A stretch of 42,847 nucleotides of DNA, from NCBI GenBank assembly GCA_035697145.1, contig DASSDL010000038.1:1-42847 (forward strand), read 5' to 3'. The translations under genes and the position numbers were made by a program. Of this stretch, positions 7,861-17,841 are shown in pieces. The notes below the pieces were generated by a model. That model was given only the letters and a program-made list of their open reading frames with translations. It made no database searches and had not been told where the DNA came from. Every line of letters begins with the position of its first letter. The stretch's first letter is position 1. This DNA is from DASQUK01 sp035697145 (GTDB taxonomy: Bacteria > Actinomycetota > Acidimicrobiia > Acidimicrobiales > VFJN01).

Positions 7861-7890
7861 TTGTGATTATTACGTACGTAACTGTAGTGT
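7861..7890 (+). promoter_or_regulatory. Candidate yceI promoter with MarR operator palindrome
   Basis: TTGTGA (7861-7866) and TAGTGT (7885-7890) are separated by 18 bases and each matches the sigma-70 hexamers at four of six positions. The perfect palindrome TTACGTACGTAA (7870-7881) fills the spacer. A protein bound there would block polymerase, and the flanking marR gene is the obvious candidate. The site is 40 bases from the marR start codon, so it could also serve autoregulation. Confidence 0.55.
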
Positions 7891-7951
7891 CGGCAATAGT
7901 CACCGCAGGCAGAACACGGTGGCCGTTCAACCCCCATCACCGGAGGAACCG

Positions 7952-8512
7952 ATGACCGACACCTCGACCTCGTCCGCCCTGCCCATCGCCACCGGCGAGT
8001 GGAAGCTCGACCCCGCCCACTCGGGCGTTCACTTCAAGATCCGCCACCTGGGCCTGACCAACGTGCGCGGCACGTTCAAGTCGTTCGACGCCACCCTGAC
8101 CGTGGGTGAGGCGCTCGATGACGTGGCCGTCGCCGCCGTCATCGACCTGGCCTCCGTCGACACCAACCAACCCGACCGCGACGCCCACCTCCTGAGCACC
8201 GATTTCTTCGCCGCCGAGAAGAACCCCCAGATCACGTTCACGTCGACAGGCGTCTCCGGTGCCGAGGACGAGCTCGAGCTCTCAGGCGAGCTGACGATCA
8301 ACGGCATCACCAGGACCGTGAGCTTCCCGGTCGAGTTCAACGGCATCGAGGTCCATCCCGGCGACGGCAAGCACCACGCCGGTTTCTCCGGCACCGCCGT
8401 CGTCAACCGCAACGACTTCGGCGTGGACTTCAACATGCCACTCGGCATGGGCAAGCTGGCCCTCGGTGAGAAGGTCAACGTCGAGCTCGACCTGCAGTTC
8501 GTTCCGGCCTAG
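7952..8512 (+). CDS. YceI family lipid-binding protein
   Basis: Predicted 186 residues. The YceI fold, an extended eight-stranded lipocalin-like barrel that binds polyisoprenoid chains, is recognisable from GEWKLDPAHSGVHFKIRHLGLTNVRGTF near the N-terminus, DAHLLSTDFFAAEKNPQITF in the middle and LTINGITRTVSFPVEF towards the C-terminus. No signal peptide is seen, so the protein is probably cytoplasmic, unlike E. coli YceI. The ATG at 7952 has GGAGG (7942-7946) five bases upstream. The shared intergenic region with marR suggests induction by a small lipophilic or redox-active ligand; that is inference from context. Confidence 0.92.
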   Translation: MTDTSTSSALPIATGEWKLDPAHSGVHFKIRHLGLTNVRGTFKSFDATLTVGEALDDVAVAAVIDLASVDTNQPDRDAHLLSTDFFAAEKNPQITFTSTGVSGAEDELELSGELTINGITRTVSFPVEFNGIEVHPGDGKHHAGFSGTAVVNRNDFGVDFNMPLGMGKLALGEKVNVELDLQFVPA

Positions 8513-8531
8513 CGGCGGCTAGCGGCCTACT

Positions 8532-8564
8532 CGTGGGAGCGGTCGGTGCCCGGCCGTTCCCACG
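8532..8564. terminator. Hairpin between convergent genes
   Basis: CGTGGGAGCGGTCGG (8532-8546) pairs with CCGGCCGTTCCCACG (8550-8564) over 15 positions with two G-T wobbles and a 3-base loop. It sits 19 bases after the yceI stop and 5 bases from the stop of the opposing gene. There is no T tract on either side, as is common for actinobacterial terminators. Confidence 0.6.
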
Positions 8565-8569
8565 GAGGC

Positions 8570-9124
8570 CTAGCCCTCGTCACTGAACCTCTGGACCTGG
8601 CTGACGCGGCAGTCGAAGCGCTCCGGTGACGGCGTGAGCGTGCCGGCCTGCTGTTGGGTCGCCTGGCCGGGCTCGAGGTCGTTGACGACGACGGATCGCG
8701 TGGCGAGCTGGCGGGACCCGTCGACGCTCTCGAATACGACGTCGACCACGTAGTTGCTCCGCTTCGACGAGTGGTTGGTGATCCTGACCGTCGAAGCCAT
8801 GTGCCCGGCGTCGGTCGGCAAGCAGTCCGTCAGCTCGACGTCCGCCGCCTCGCGCCGCCGCTCCTCGTCCGCCGAGTCGGACGCTCGGGCGAGCAGGGCG
8901 GCCACCAAGAGGACCAGCAGAACGGTCAAGCCGGCGACGATGGCGAGCGCCACGAGGCACCCATGACCGCGGGGCCGTGGCGCTTCCCACGCCGGCGGCG
9001 GAGGCGTCGGCGCCGGCCGGGGATACGGCGGGTACGGCACCGTGTCGTCAACCGGCGGCGGCGCCGGCGCGGGGACGGGCAGCTCGAGCGTCGGATCGTC
9101 GCCCGGCCGATGCGTCGCCATCAC
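8570..9124 (-). CDS. Membrane-anchored protein with Pro-rich N-terminus and FxLYD-like domain
   Basis: Predicted 184 residues. Residues 1-50 are Pro/Ala/Tyr-rich (PVPAPAPPPVDDTVPYPPYP), like the disordered cytoplasmic tails of many actinobacterial membrane proteins. One transmembrane helix follows (about 56-80, CLVALAIVAGLTVLLVLLVAAL). The outer part of about 90 residues contains VRITNHSSKRSNYVVDVVFES and VVVNDLEPGQATQQQAG, the beta-sandwich pattern of FxLYD-type domains (structural; no enzymatic motif). Two cysteines (DCLPTD, FDCRVS) could form a disulfide outside the cell. The start could be the GTG at 9124 or the ATG at 9121. Confidence 0.7.
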   Translation of the reverse strand: MMATHRPGDDPTLELPVPAPAPPPVDDTVPYPPYPRPAPTPPPPAWEAPRPRGHGCLVALAIVAGLTVLLVLLVAALLARASDSADEERRREAADVELTDCLPTDAGHMASTVRITNHSSKRSNYVVDVVFESVDGSRQLATRSVVVNDLEPGQATQQQAGTLTPSPERFDCRVSQVQRFSDEG

Positions 9125-9151
9125 CCCCCAGCTCCCCCGCTTGGCGGCAGG

Positions 9152-11290
<2,139 letters not shown>

Positions 11291-11375
11291 CGCGCGTGCT
11301 CCATGGTCTGGGGCCGGAGGGGGGCGCCACCCGAGGGGGAGAGGTTAGAGCCACGGGTTGGGGCGGCCTGAACCG

Positions 11376-11819
11376 TCAGCGGCAGTTGGCGCAGGTGCCC
11401 ACCAGGTCGAGCCGGTGGTGGTCGGCGTCGAAGCCGTGCTGGGCGGCGACCCGCTGGAGCGCCCGGTCTAGGTCGTTCTCGATGCCGGCGGGCGCCGTGA
11501 AGTCCTGGACCTCGCCGCACTGGGAGCAGATGAGGTGATGGTGGTGATGTCGGGTGAGATCCTCGGCCAGCTCGTAGCGTGAGAACTCATCGCTGCCGAC
11601 GATCCGGTGCACCACGCCGGCCTGCTCGAGCACGGCCAGGTTCCGGTAGGCCGACGACTGGGCGAGTGCCCGGTCCCGTGCCAGCAGTTGCGGGATCGAC
11701 AACGGCGCCTCTGCCGAGGCGAGGACCCCCACCAGCGTTCGGCGGGCTCGCGTGTAGCGCTGGTCGAGCAACCGCAAGCGGGACGCCGCCTCCTCGTTCA
11801 GGTCGGAGACGCCACTCAT
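11376..11819 (-). CDS. zur: Fur family regulator, probable Zur
   Basis: Predicted 147 residues. The winged helix is at about 15-85 (YTRARRTLVGVLAS, SSAYRNLAVLEQAGVVHRI). The metal-binding half follows: a HHHHH run, the structural zinc pair CSQC and a second pair CANC at the C-terminus. It is a complete Fur-family protein. Its ATG overlaps the stop of the znuC-like gene (ATGA), and the divergent znuA/znuB pair is next door, so zinc sensing is the best reading. Mn or Fe sensing cannot be excluded from sequence. The RxLID-type histidines needed for the regulatory site are within ADHHRLDLV. Confidence 0.88.
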   Translation of the reverse strand: MSGVSDLNEEAASRLRLLDQRYTRARRTLVGVLASAEAPLSIPQLLARDRALAQSSAYRNLAVLEQAGVVHRIVGSDEFSRYELAEDLTRHHHHHLICSQCGEVQDFTAPAGIENDLDRALQRVAAQHGFDADHHRLDLVGTCANCR

Positions 11820-12607
11820 GACCCGAGCCTAAACGCCGCCTCCACGTGGTCGTGGTGGTGCGGGTCGTCGATGACGACGGCGCCCTCGGGCAGCAGCAGC
11901 ACCCGCCCGCCGTACGCGGCGGCCAGCGTGCGGTCGGTCAGCACCCCGTCCGGCGGGCCGCACGCCACGAGGCGGTTGGCGAGCAGCATCACCAGCTCGG
12001 CCTGGCGGGCGTCGCCGAGGTCGTGGGTCGACAGCAGCACGGTCCTGCCGGCGTCCCGCTCGGCCGCGACCGCCTCGAGGATCAGCCGGCGCGACACCAC
12101 GTCGAGCGCGGTCACGGGCTCGTCGAGCAGCAAGAGGTCGGCCTCCTGGGCCAATCCTTGGGCCACAAGGACCCGCTGGCGCTGGCCACCGGAGAGCTCG
12201 TGGAGCTGGCGTCGGGCCAGATCGGTGATGGCGAGCCGCTCGAGCGCCCGGTCCACGGCGGCGCGATCGGTCCGGTCGAGCCGGCGCACCGGACCGCGGA
12301 TGGCATAGCGCGCCATCGTCACCGTCTCCCGCACGGTGATCGGCAGCGACCGGTCGACGTCGGTGGTCTGCAACACCAGGGCGACCGCGGAGGGCGTGCG
12401 GCGGGGGGGCACATCGAGTCGGCCGGAGCGAGGCGGGAGCAGTCCGGCGATGGCCCGCAGGAGGGTGGACTTACCCGATCCGTTGGGGCCGATGAGGGCG
12501 ACCGACGTGCCCGGCGGGATGGCGAACGAGCTGGCCGTCAGCGCCAGGTGGTGCCCGTAGCCGAGGACCAGATCTTCAGCGATGACGGCGGGGGGAGGCG
12601 ACGGCAT
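11816..12607 (-). CDS. znuC: Metal ABC transporter ATP-binding protein
   Basis: Predicted 263 residues. It contains Walker A GPNGSGKST, Q-loop VLQTTD, signature LSGGQRQRV, Walker B LLLLDEP and H-loop STHD, the expected single ATPase domain. The C-terminus adds DDPHHHDHVEAAF, a histidine-rich tail typical of zinc transporter components and possibly a metal sensor. The start is taken as the ATG at 12607, which has only a weak ribosome-binding site; a TTG at 12676 would run through the divergent promoter. It is encoded divergently from the binding protein and permease, so the transporter is split over two transcripts, with the Fur-family gene behind this one. Confidence 0.92.
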   Translation of the reverse strand: MPSPPPAVIAEDLVLGYGHHLALTASSFAIPPGTSVALIGPNGSGKSTLLRAIAGLLPPRSGRLDVPPRRTPSAVALVLQTTDVDRSLPITVRETVTMARYAIRGPVRRLDRTDRAAVDRALERLAITDLARRQLHELSGGQRQRVLVAQGLAQEADLLLLDEPVTALDVVSRRLILEAVAAERDAGRTVLLSTHDLGDARQAELVMLLANRLVACGPPDGVLTDRTLAAAYGGRVLLLPEGAVVIDDPHHHDHVEAAFRLGS

Positions 12608-12707
12608 GTCCAAGCATCTTGCTAATCGGGAATGAGTCTCGGTAGAGTTCGGGACCGTATCAAGAGCGATTCTCAATTAGTGAGCTTACACACCGACGAG
12701 GAATCCC
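12608..12707. promoter_or_regulatory. Divergent znu promoter region
   Basis: The 100 bases between znuC and znuA are locally AT-richer. For znuA, TTGCTA (12619-12624) and TAGAGT (12643-12648) with an 18-base spacer are possible promoter hexamers. The inverted repeat CTCA-ATTAG-TGAG (12672-12684) lies downstream of it, in the presumed leader, where a bound repressor would block transcription. It does not match the classical actinobacterial Zur box, so assigning it to the adjacent Fur-family protein is a guess. Confidence 0.35.
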
Positions 12708-13691
12708 ATGCTCCGCAGGCCCGCCGCCGCCCTCGCATCTCTCCCCCTGGTCGCCCTCGCCATAGCGGGCTGTGGCGACGACGACGCCCCGGCCGGCGCC
12801 TCCGGCGGGCGCCCGAGCGTCGTGGTCACCACCAACGTCCTCGGTGACGTGGTCTCCAACCTGGTGGGCGACCTCGCCGACGTCGAGGTGATCATGCCGG
12901 CGGGGTCGGACCCGCACGAGTTCCAGGCGTCACCCCAACAAGCGCAGGCGATGCGCGAGGCTGACGCGCTCATCGCCAACGGCGCGGGGTTCGAGGCGGG
13001 TTTCGTCGACTCGATCGAGGCCGCCGAGCAGGACGGCGTGCCGACGTTCGAGGCCACCGACGGCGTCGAGACCCTTCAGCTCGACGAGTCGGTCGAAGCC
13101 CACGCCGACGAAGAGGGCGGCGAGGCCGGCGGCGAGGACGAGCACGGGGACGAGGGTGTCGATCCCCACTTCTTCACCGATCCGGCCCGCATGGCCACCG
13201 CCACCCAGGCCATCGGCGATTTCCTGGTCGACCAGGTGCCCACGCTCGACACGCCGACCTTCGACGGCCAGGTCGAGGCTACGGTCGACGAGTTGCGGAC
13301 CTTGGATGGCGAGGTCGAGCAGACGCTGTCCGTCGTTCCGGCCGAGCGGCGCACCCTGGTGACCAACCACGAGGTGTTCGGTTACCTCGCCGACCGCTAC
13401 GGGTTCGACGTCGTGGGGGCGGTGATCCCCGCCGGCACCACCCAGGCCGAGCCCAGCGCCGCCGAGCTCGACGAGCTGGCCCACACGATCGAGGAGCGGG
13501 GGGTGCCTGCCATCTTCGTCGAGACGTCGTCTCCCACCCGCCTAGCCGACGCCCTGGCCAACGAGGTCGGCGATGTCGAGGTGGTGGAGCTGTTCACCGA
13601 GTCGCTCGGGCTCGAGGGCTCGGGCGGCGACACCTACGCTGGGATGATGCGCACCAACGCCGACCGCATCGCCGACGCGCTGGCCGGGTGA
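12708..13691 (+). CDS. znuA: Metal ABC transporter substrate-binding lipoprotein (cluster 9)
   Basis: Predicted 327 residues. The signal peptide ends in the lipobox AIAGC, with Cys22 as lipidation site. Metal ligands of the cluster 9 (Zn/Mn) fold are visible: H70 in DPHEF, H154 in DPHFF, H221 in NHEVFGYL and probably E298 in TESLG. Between the first two is a loop (about 128-150) rich in Asp/Glu with only two His (H132, H146), where most ZnuA proteins have a His-rich loop. This weakens the choice of zinc over manganese a little. The ATG at 12708 has GAGGA five bases upstream. It delivers metal to the permease encoded next. Confidence 0.92.
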   Translation: MLRRPAAALASLPLVALAIAGCGDDDAPAGASGGRPSVVVTTNVLGDVVSNLVGDLADVEVIMPAGSDPHEFQASPQQAQAMREADALIANGAGFEAGFVDSIEAAEQDGVPTFEATDGVETLQLDESVEAHADEEGGEAGGEDEHGDEGVDPHFFTDPARMATATQAIGDFLVDQVPTLDTPTFDGQVEATVDELRTLDGEVEQTLSVVPAERRTLVTNHEVFGYLADRYGFDVVGAVIPAGTTQAEPSAAELDELAHTIEERGVPAIFVETSSPTRLADALANEVGDVEVVELFTESLGLEGSGGDTYAGMMRTNADRIADALAG

Positions 13692-13704
13692 GGACACCGA
13701 GCCG

Positions 13705-14559
13705 TTGACCGTGATCGATTGGTTCGCCGACGCCTTCGAGCCCACCTTCATGCAGCGGGCGCTGCTGGCGGGGCTGCTCGCCAGCGCCGCCACGGCGGTG
13801 GTCGGCACATGGGTGGTCCTCCGGGGCCTCACGTTCCTGGGTGACGCCCTCGCCCATGGCGTGATACCGGGGCTGGCGCTGGCGGTGCTCTGGGGATTCA
13901 GCCCGACGGTGGGGGCGCTGGGGGCGGCGCTGGTCATGGGTGGGGCGGTGACGCTGGTGTCGCAGCGGACCCGGGTGCGCGAGGACACGGGCATCGGGCT
14001 GCTGTTCGTGGGGATGCTGGCCCTGGGCGTGGTGATCATCTCCCGGTCGCAGAGCTTCGCCACCGACGTCACCTCGCTCTTGTTCGGCGACGTGCTCGGG
14101 GTGACGGTCGGCGACCTCCGGGGCCAGGCCATCGCCGCCGCGGTGGTCGTCGCGGTGTCCGTGGCGCTCTACCGCCCGCTGATGGCGCTCACCTTCAACG
14201 CCGACAAGGCGGCGACGCTGGGCATGCGACCGGTGGTCACCCACGCGGTGCTGATGGCCCTGCTGGCCACCTCGATCGTGGCGTCGTTCGACGCCATCGG
14301 CACGCTGCTGGTGTTCGGGCTGCTGATCGGCCCGCCGGCCACCGCCGGACTGCTGGTCCGGCGGGTGCCGCTCATCATGCTGACGGCGGTCGGGCTGGGC
14401 GCCCTGGCGGTGGTGCTGGGCCTGGTCATCAGCTATCACCACGGCACCGCCGGCGGCGCCACCATCGCCGGGCTGGCCGTGGGCGAGTTCTTCGTGGTCT
14501 TGGCCGTGCAGGAAGCACGCCGGGCGCTGCGCCACCGGGTCCGGCGGCTGGCCACCTGA
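13705..14559 (+). CDS. znuB: Metal ABC transporter permease (ABC-3 family)
   Basis: Predicted 284 residues with about eight hydrophobic helices. Family landmarks are ALLAGLLASAATAVVGTWVVLRGLTFLGDALAHGVIPGLALA at the N-terminus, IGLLFVGMLALGVVI, and the late FDAIGTLLVFGLLIGPPATAGLL. The start is uncertain: the TTG at 13705 has GAGGA 10 bases upstream, while the GTG at 13711 is further away but a commoner initiator. It lies 13 bases after the binding-protein gene and is co-transcribed with it. A convergent gene begins immediately downstream, and a short hairpin spans both stop codons. Confidence 0.92.
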   Translation: MTVIDWFADAFEPTFMQRALLAGLLASAATAVVGTWVVLRGLTFLGDALAHGVIPGLALAVLWGFSPTVGALGAALVMGGAVTLVSQRTRVREDTGIGLLFVGMLALGVVIISRSQSFATDVTSLLFGDVLGVTVGDLRGQAIAAAVVVAVSVALYRPLMALTFNADKAATLGMRPVVTHAVLMALLATSIVASFDAIGTLLVFGLLIGPPATAGLLVRRVPLIMLTAVGLGALAVVLGLVISYHHGTAGGATIAGLAVGEFFVVLAVQEARRALRHRVRRLAT

Positions 14560-14571
14560 CGCAGGCGTCAG
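14556..14571. terminator. Compact hairpin spanning both stop codons
   Basis: CTGACGC (14556-14562) and GCGTCAG (14565-14571) form a perfect 7-bp stem with a 2-base gap. The znuB TGA lies in one arm and the TGA of the opposing phosphoesterase gene in the other. It probably separates the two convergent transcripts; there is no T tract. Confidence 0.4.
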
Positions 14572-16184
14572 TCGCGGCTCGTGCCGCCCTCGCCGTTGGT
14601 GTCTTCGACCAGGACGTGGCGGTCGATGGTGGCGCCCGTCTCCCCCAGCCCCTTCACGCTGACGCGGTCGTAGGCCAGCAGTTCGCGGCTGTCGGGATCG
14701 AAGTACAGCACCGACGCCTGCAGGGGCTTGGGCTCGTCACCCTGCAGGCCGCGCAGCCCGGCGCCACCCGTCGATCCCTCCACAAGCAGCCGGGTGTCGG
14801 GTGGGGGCTCGTCGGTCGTGTCGGTGTCATCGGAGCCGTCGTCGTCGTCGGTGGGCTCGATCCGCTCGTCGCTGGGCTGGTGGGTGTGGCCGGCCAACAC
14901 CAGCGGCACCTCGCCCCCGATGTCGGCGGCGATCCGGGCGTCGTGCACCAGCACGACATCGACCTCGGGCGGTTCCGCCGCCGCCAGCTCGTCGGCCACC
15001 TCGGGGGCGAACGCCTCGGCCCGCTCCCCCTCCGACGGCCCGGCGGCCGCCTGGTCCTTGTTCGGCGTGTAGCGGGGATCGCCGATGCCCCAGAAGCGCA
15101 ACCCCGCCACCTCGGCGCCGTCGCCGTCGAGCACCACCGCGTTGGGCTGGTCCGCCACCGCTCGCTGGGTGGTTCGGGAGTCGTGGTTGCCCCGCACGAA
15201 GACATAGGGCACCTCGAGATCGCCGATCTGGCGGAGCAGCTGGCTCTCGGGCTCGGTCCCCCAGTCGACGATGTCGCCGGTGTCGGCGATGGCGTCCACG
15301 TCGAACTGCTCGGTCAGCTGTCCCATGAGGTCGAACGCCTGGGGATTGAGGTGGATGTCGCTCACGTGCAGGACCCGGATCGTGTCGTCGGTGGGGGCGA
15401 AGGTCGGCAGGTCCTCGGCCGCCAGGTAGAGGGTGACGACGTTGCCCACGAGGTCGCTGAGCTGCTCGCGGTATTCGCCGAAGCGATCGATGATGTCCTC
15501 GACGTCGCCGATGGCGGTGGGCGCCCGGGACAGCAGCCCGGTGTAGCGGGGCTCGGCCACGGCGTTGGTGTCGAACGTGGCCGCGGCACCGGCGCCTGCA
15601 CCCACGACCAGCAGGGCGCCGGTCGCCAGGCCGGCCAGCGCCGACTGCCAGCGGAGCCGGGCCGCCAGCGCGCCCACGATCCCACCTGCGACGGCCACCA
15701 GCACGCAACGGAGAACCAGGCGCACGAGGGCGGCGCGGACATCGTCGGCCACGTCGTCACCCAGGTCGTCGATCACCTGGGGGTTGTCGGCGATGCGCTC
15801 GGCCTCGGCGAGGCTTAGCTCCTCCACCCGCAGGTCGAGGCCGATTGGCCAGTCGTGGGTGTCGAGGTCGATGGTGCCCAGGGGCGCCAAGTGGACCACG
15901 GTGCCGCCGTGCAGCGACGGCCGCGCCCCCATCGTGGTGTCGAACGGCCCCACGTGGGCCGGGATCCGACCCGCCAGCGCCAACGCGATCCCCGCTCCCA
16001 CCAGGGCGAACAGAACCACCCGGACGGTCGGTCCCCAGCGGCGCAGCCGTGCTAGCCCGTGCTCCCGCTCGATGGCCGGCTCGGCGGTCTCGGGTGCCGC
16101 CGCCTCGCGACCCGTCGCATCGGCCTGTGCGAGCCCGTCGCCGTCGGGGCCGAGGCGAGGTGTCGCGATGCGGCGGTCGTCCAC
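14568..16184 (-). CDS. Membrane-associated metallophosphoesterase
   Basis: Predicted 538 residues. After a polar N-terminus there are hydrophobic segments at about 54-72, 157-172 and 182-203. The calcineurin-like domain follows with every binuclear metal motif: D276/H278 in SDIHLN, GD at 303-304, GNHD at 332-335, H414 in VLVHDA and GHTH at 432-435. An acidic Asp/Thr insertion lies at about 444-462, after GHTH. This domain probably faces the outside, if an even number of crossings is not assumed. The natural substrate, whether a phosphodiester, phospholipid or nucleotide, is unknown. The GTG at 16184 is used. The gene is convergent with znuB. Confidence 0.85.
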   Translation of the reverse strand: MDDRRIATPRLGPDGDGLAQADATGREAAAPETAEPAIEREHGLARLRRWGPTVRVVLFALVGAGIALALAGRIPAHVGPFDTTMGARPSLHGGTVVHLAPLGTIDLDTHDWPIGLDLRVEELSLAEAERIADNPQVIDDLGDDVADDVRAALVRLVLRCVLVAVAGGIVGALAARLRWQSALAGLATGALLVVGAGAGAAATFDTNAVAEPRYTGLLSRAPTAIGDVEDIIDRFGEYREQLSDLVGNVVTLYLAAEDLPTFAPTDDTIRVLHVSDIHLNPQAFDLMGQLTEQFDVDAIADTGDIVDWGTEPESQLLRQIGDLEVPYVFVRGNHDSRTTQRAVADQPNAVVLDGDGAEVAGLRFWGIGDPRYTPNKDQAAAGPSEGERAEAFAPEVADELAAAEPPEVDVVLVHDARIAADIGGEVPLVLAGHTHQPSDERIEPTDDDDGSDDTDTTDEPPPDTRLLVEGSTGGAGLRGLQGDEPKPLQASVLYFDPDSRELLAYDRVSVKGLGETGATIDRHVLVEDTNGEGGTSRD

Positions 16185-16260
16185 GCACAGATGATTCCGC
16201 TACGGCACCCGAATCGCACCCCCGGCCCGTCGAGGTCCCGGCTGCGACTGCCCGTGTGGA

Positions 16261-16593
16261 CTACCGCTTCGAGCCGCTCGTGGCTGCGTTCTCGCTGGTC
16301 GTGCCGGCGCTCGACGACGACGCAGAGGTGTCCGGACTCGCCGACGATCCCGGCTCGACCGTGGTTGCCACGGTCTCGCCGACGTTGTCCGCCGTCTTGG
16401 CGAACCGCTCCTCAACGGCGTCGCCGATCCTCTTGGCGTCGCGGGTCACGACCTCACTGACGTGGCGCACCCGCGGGTTCTCGCGGACGCGCTTGATGGC
16501 GTCGTCGACCTGCCGGCGGCGTTCGTCGCTGGCCCTGGCGGCAAACAGGTAACCGGCGGCGAACCCGATGACTGCTCCGAGCTTGAATCTCAT
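16261..16593 (-). CDS. Small YtxH-like protein, unknown function
   Basis: Predicted 110 residues. The N-terminal GAVIGFAAGYLFAAR is a short glycine-containing hydrophobic helix, as in YtxH/general-stress envelope proteins. A charged helical stretch follows (DERRRQVDDAIKRVRENPRVRHV, DAKRIGDAVEERFAKTADNV), then a Ser/Thr/Ala-rich tail. The pattern suggests a protein anchored by one weak helix with an amphipathic body. No catalytic motif is seen. The ATG at 16593 is the natural start. It ends 76 bases before the phosphoesterase start and may be its first operon partner. Confidence 0.65.
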   Translation of the reverse strand: MRFKLGAVIGFAAGYLFAARASDERRRQVDDAIKRVRENPRVRHVSEVVTRDAKRIGDAVEERFAKTADNVGETVATTVEPGSSASPDTSASSSSAGTTSENAATSGSKR

Positions 16594-16656
16594 GCTCCGC
16601 GGTTACCCGCCTCCGGCGGGGTTATTCACCAACCCCACTCCCTTGGTCATCCCGGG

Positions 16657-16662
16657 TAGCAT
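16657..16662 (+). promoter_or_regulatory. Candidate -10 of a leaderless transcript
   Basis: TAGCAT (16657-16662) ends 7 bases before the GTG at 16670, and the intervening bases contain no Shine-Dalgarno sequence. In Actinobacteria this spacing usually means transcription starts on the start codon. No convincing -35 is visible 17-18 bases upstream. Confidence 0.35.
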
Positions 16663-16669
16663 CCGCGCC

Positions 16670-16849
16670 GTGACCGACGTCACCGAAGTGTCGGACGACG
16701 ATCTCCGCGAGCTCGTGGAGCCCGCGCCGCCGCTCGACAGCCTGCACCGGGTCTGGGTCACGCCGAGCGACCGCAAGCGCTGCACGTACGTCACCCGCGA
16801 CGAGCAGCCCGTCGCCGACAGCCACGACAACGGGCTCATGCGCTTCTAG
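16670..16849 (+). CDS. Small acidic protein, unknown function
   Basis: Predicted 59 residues from the GTG at 16670. It begins with an acidic helix-like stretch (TEVSDDDLRELVEPAPP), then LHRVWVTPSDRKRC, and ends HDNGLMRF. There is no signal peptide, membrane segment or metal motif, and only one cysteine. I do not recognise a family. A longer frame opens upstream with an ATG at 16571, but it would run through the divergent promoter area and lacks a ribosome-binding site. It is divergent from the YtxH-like gene. Confidence 0.5.
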   Translation: MTDVTEVSDDDLRELVEPAPPLDSLHRVWVTPSDRKRCTYVTRDEQPVADSHDNGLMRF

Positions 16850-16889
16850 GCGCACCATCCGCGTCGCGGCACAGGGCGAACGCTGGCGA

Positions 16890-17720
16890 TCACGCCTGGC
16901 CCTCGGCCACACCGGCGAGGCGCTCACCCTGCACGAGCGTGCGCTGCACCCAGCGGTAGCCGGCCGCGGCCGTGACCGTGGCGATCTCGATCGGTCCGCC
17001 CACCCCCGGCCACGAGAACTCAGGTGCCGTCGCCACCGTGCCGAGCGTCAGCCGCTGTACGTCGATGGTGGTGCGGATGCACAGCACGGCGAAGTCGATG
17101 CCGTCCTGCAGGTTCATCGAGTCGAAGGGGATTCGGTAGCGGCACGCCTCCAGCAGGGGCATCACCTCGTGCAGCTCCTTGGCCAGGTCGTGCGTGGCGG
17201 CCAGGCGCTCCAGCAACTCCAGGTCGGAACCCCGCACGATGCGGGTCACCACGTCGGTCTGGCCCCGCCACGCTGCCCCGCCCCCGTTCTGGGTGGTGGC
17301 GATCTGCTCGACGGCGCTGTCGGGGATGGTGACCTCGAACGCCTCGCCCACGCCGGCGCTGTCGTAGCCGCCGACGAGGAACCCCAGCGCGGCGACGCCC
17401 GGAGGCGGCGGCTCGTCGCCGGTCAGGGACAGCTGCTGGTCGTAGCGCTCGCCGAAGAAGTCGGCCAGCGCCTGGGCGGTAGGCCCCGGATGATCGCAGG
17501 TGCCGCCCTCGACCACGGCGAACTCGGCCATGTGGCTGCCGATGCTGCGGCCGAGCAGCAGCGCCTCGCCGTACGTGGTGACGGCCACCCGCCCCGACTC
17601 GAACACCTTGTGGGTGAAGTCGCTGGCGACCCGCAGGGTGCGGTCGTTGGCGAGCGTCGTCCGGCTGTCGGCGGCGACCACCACGCCGTCCTGGCACACG
17701 ACCGTCACCGCCAGCGTCAC
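16890..17720 (-). CDS. Proteasome-like Ntn hydrolase
   Basis: Predicted 276 residues. After initiator Met the sequence TLAVTVVCQDGVVVAADSRTT lines up with mature proteasome beta subunits (TTTVGIVCKDGVVLAADSRAT). Thr2 would be the N-terminal nucleophile without any propeptide. D18 matches the catalytic Asp of the DSR motif and K38 in THKVFESGRV is in the place of Lys33. The remainder (IGSHMAEFAVVEGG, ALGFLVGGYDS, DGIDFAVLCIRTTID) fits an alpha/beta/beta/alpha Ntn fold. It is longer than HslV and close to Anbu in size. GTG at 17720 is the start. No proteasome alpha, Mpa/ARC or Pup gene is adjacent. Activity and substrate are unproven. Confidence 0.75.
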   Translation of the reverse strand: MTLAVTVVCQDGVVVAADSRTTLANDRTLRVASDFTHKVFESGRVAVTTYGEALLLGRSIGSHMAEFAVVEGGTCDHPGPTAQALADFFGERYDQQLSLTGDEPPPPGVAALGFLVGGYDSAGVGEAFEVTIPDSAVEQIATTQNGGGAAWRGQTDVVTRIVRGSDLELLERLAATHDLAKELHEVMPLLEACRYRIPFDSMNLQDGIDFAVLCIRTTIDVQRLTLGTVATAPEFSWPGVGGPIEIATVTAAAGYRWVQRTLVQGERLAGVAEGQA

Positions 17721-17841
17721 GCCTGTCGTTCCCTTCCGTGGAGGTGCCGGTCGACCCCGACACGAACCGGCTGATCCTAAGACAGCCCTGGTCAGAGCGC
17801 TGGCCTGGGATTCCGGCGTTCCATAGCGCCCAGTCCGTCCG

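Noticed and set aside
12608..12676. TTG start at 12676 for znuC
   Set aside because: It would translate through the divergent promoter and add 23 residues that do not resemble ABC ATPase N-termini.
12608..12707. Classical Zur box before znuA/znuC
   Set aside because: No TGAAAATGATTTTCA-like repeat was found; only a short CTCA/TGAG dyad is present.
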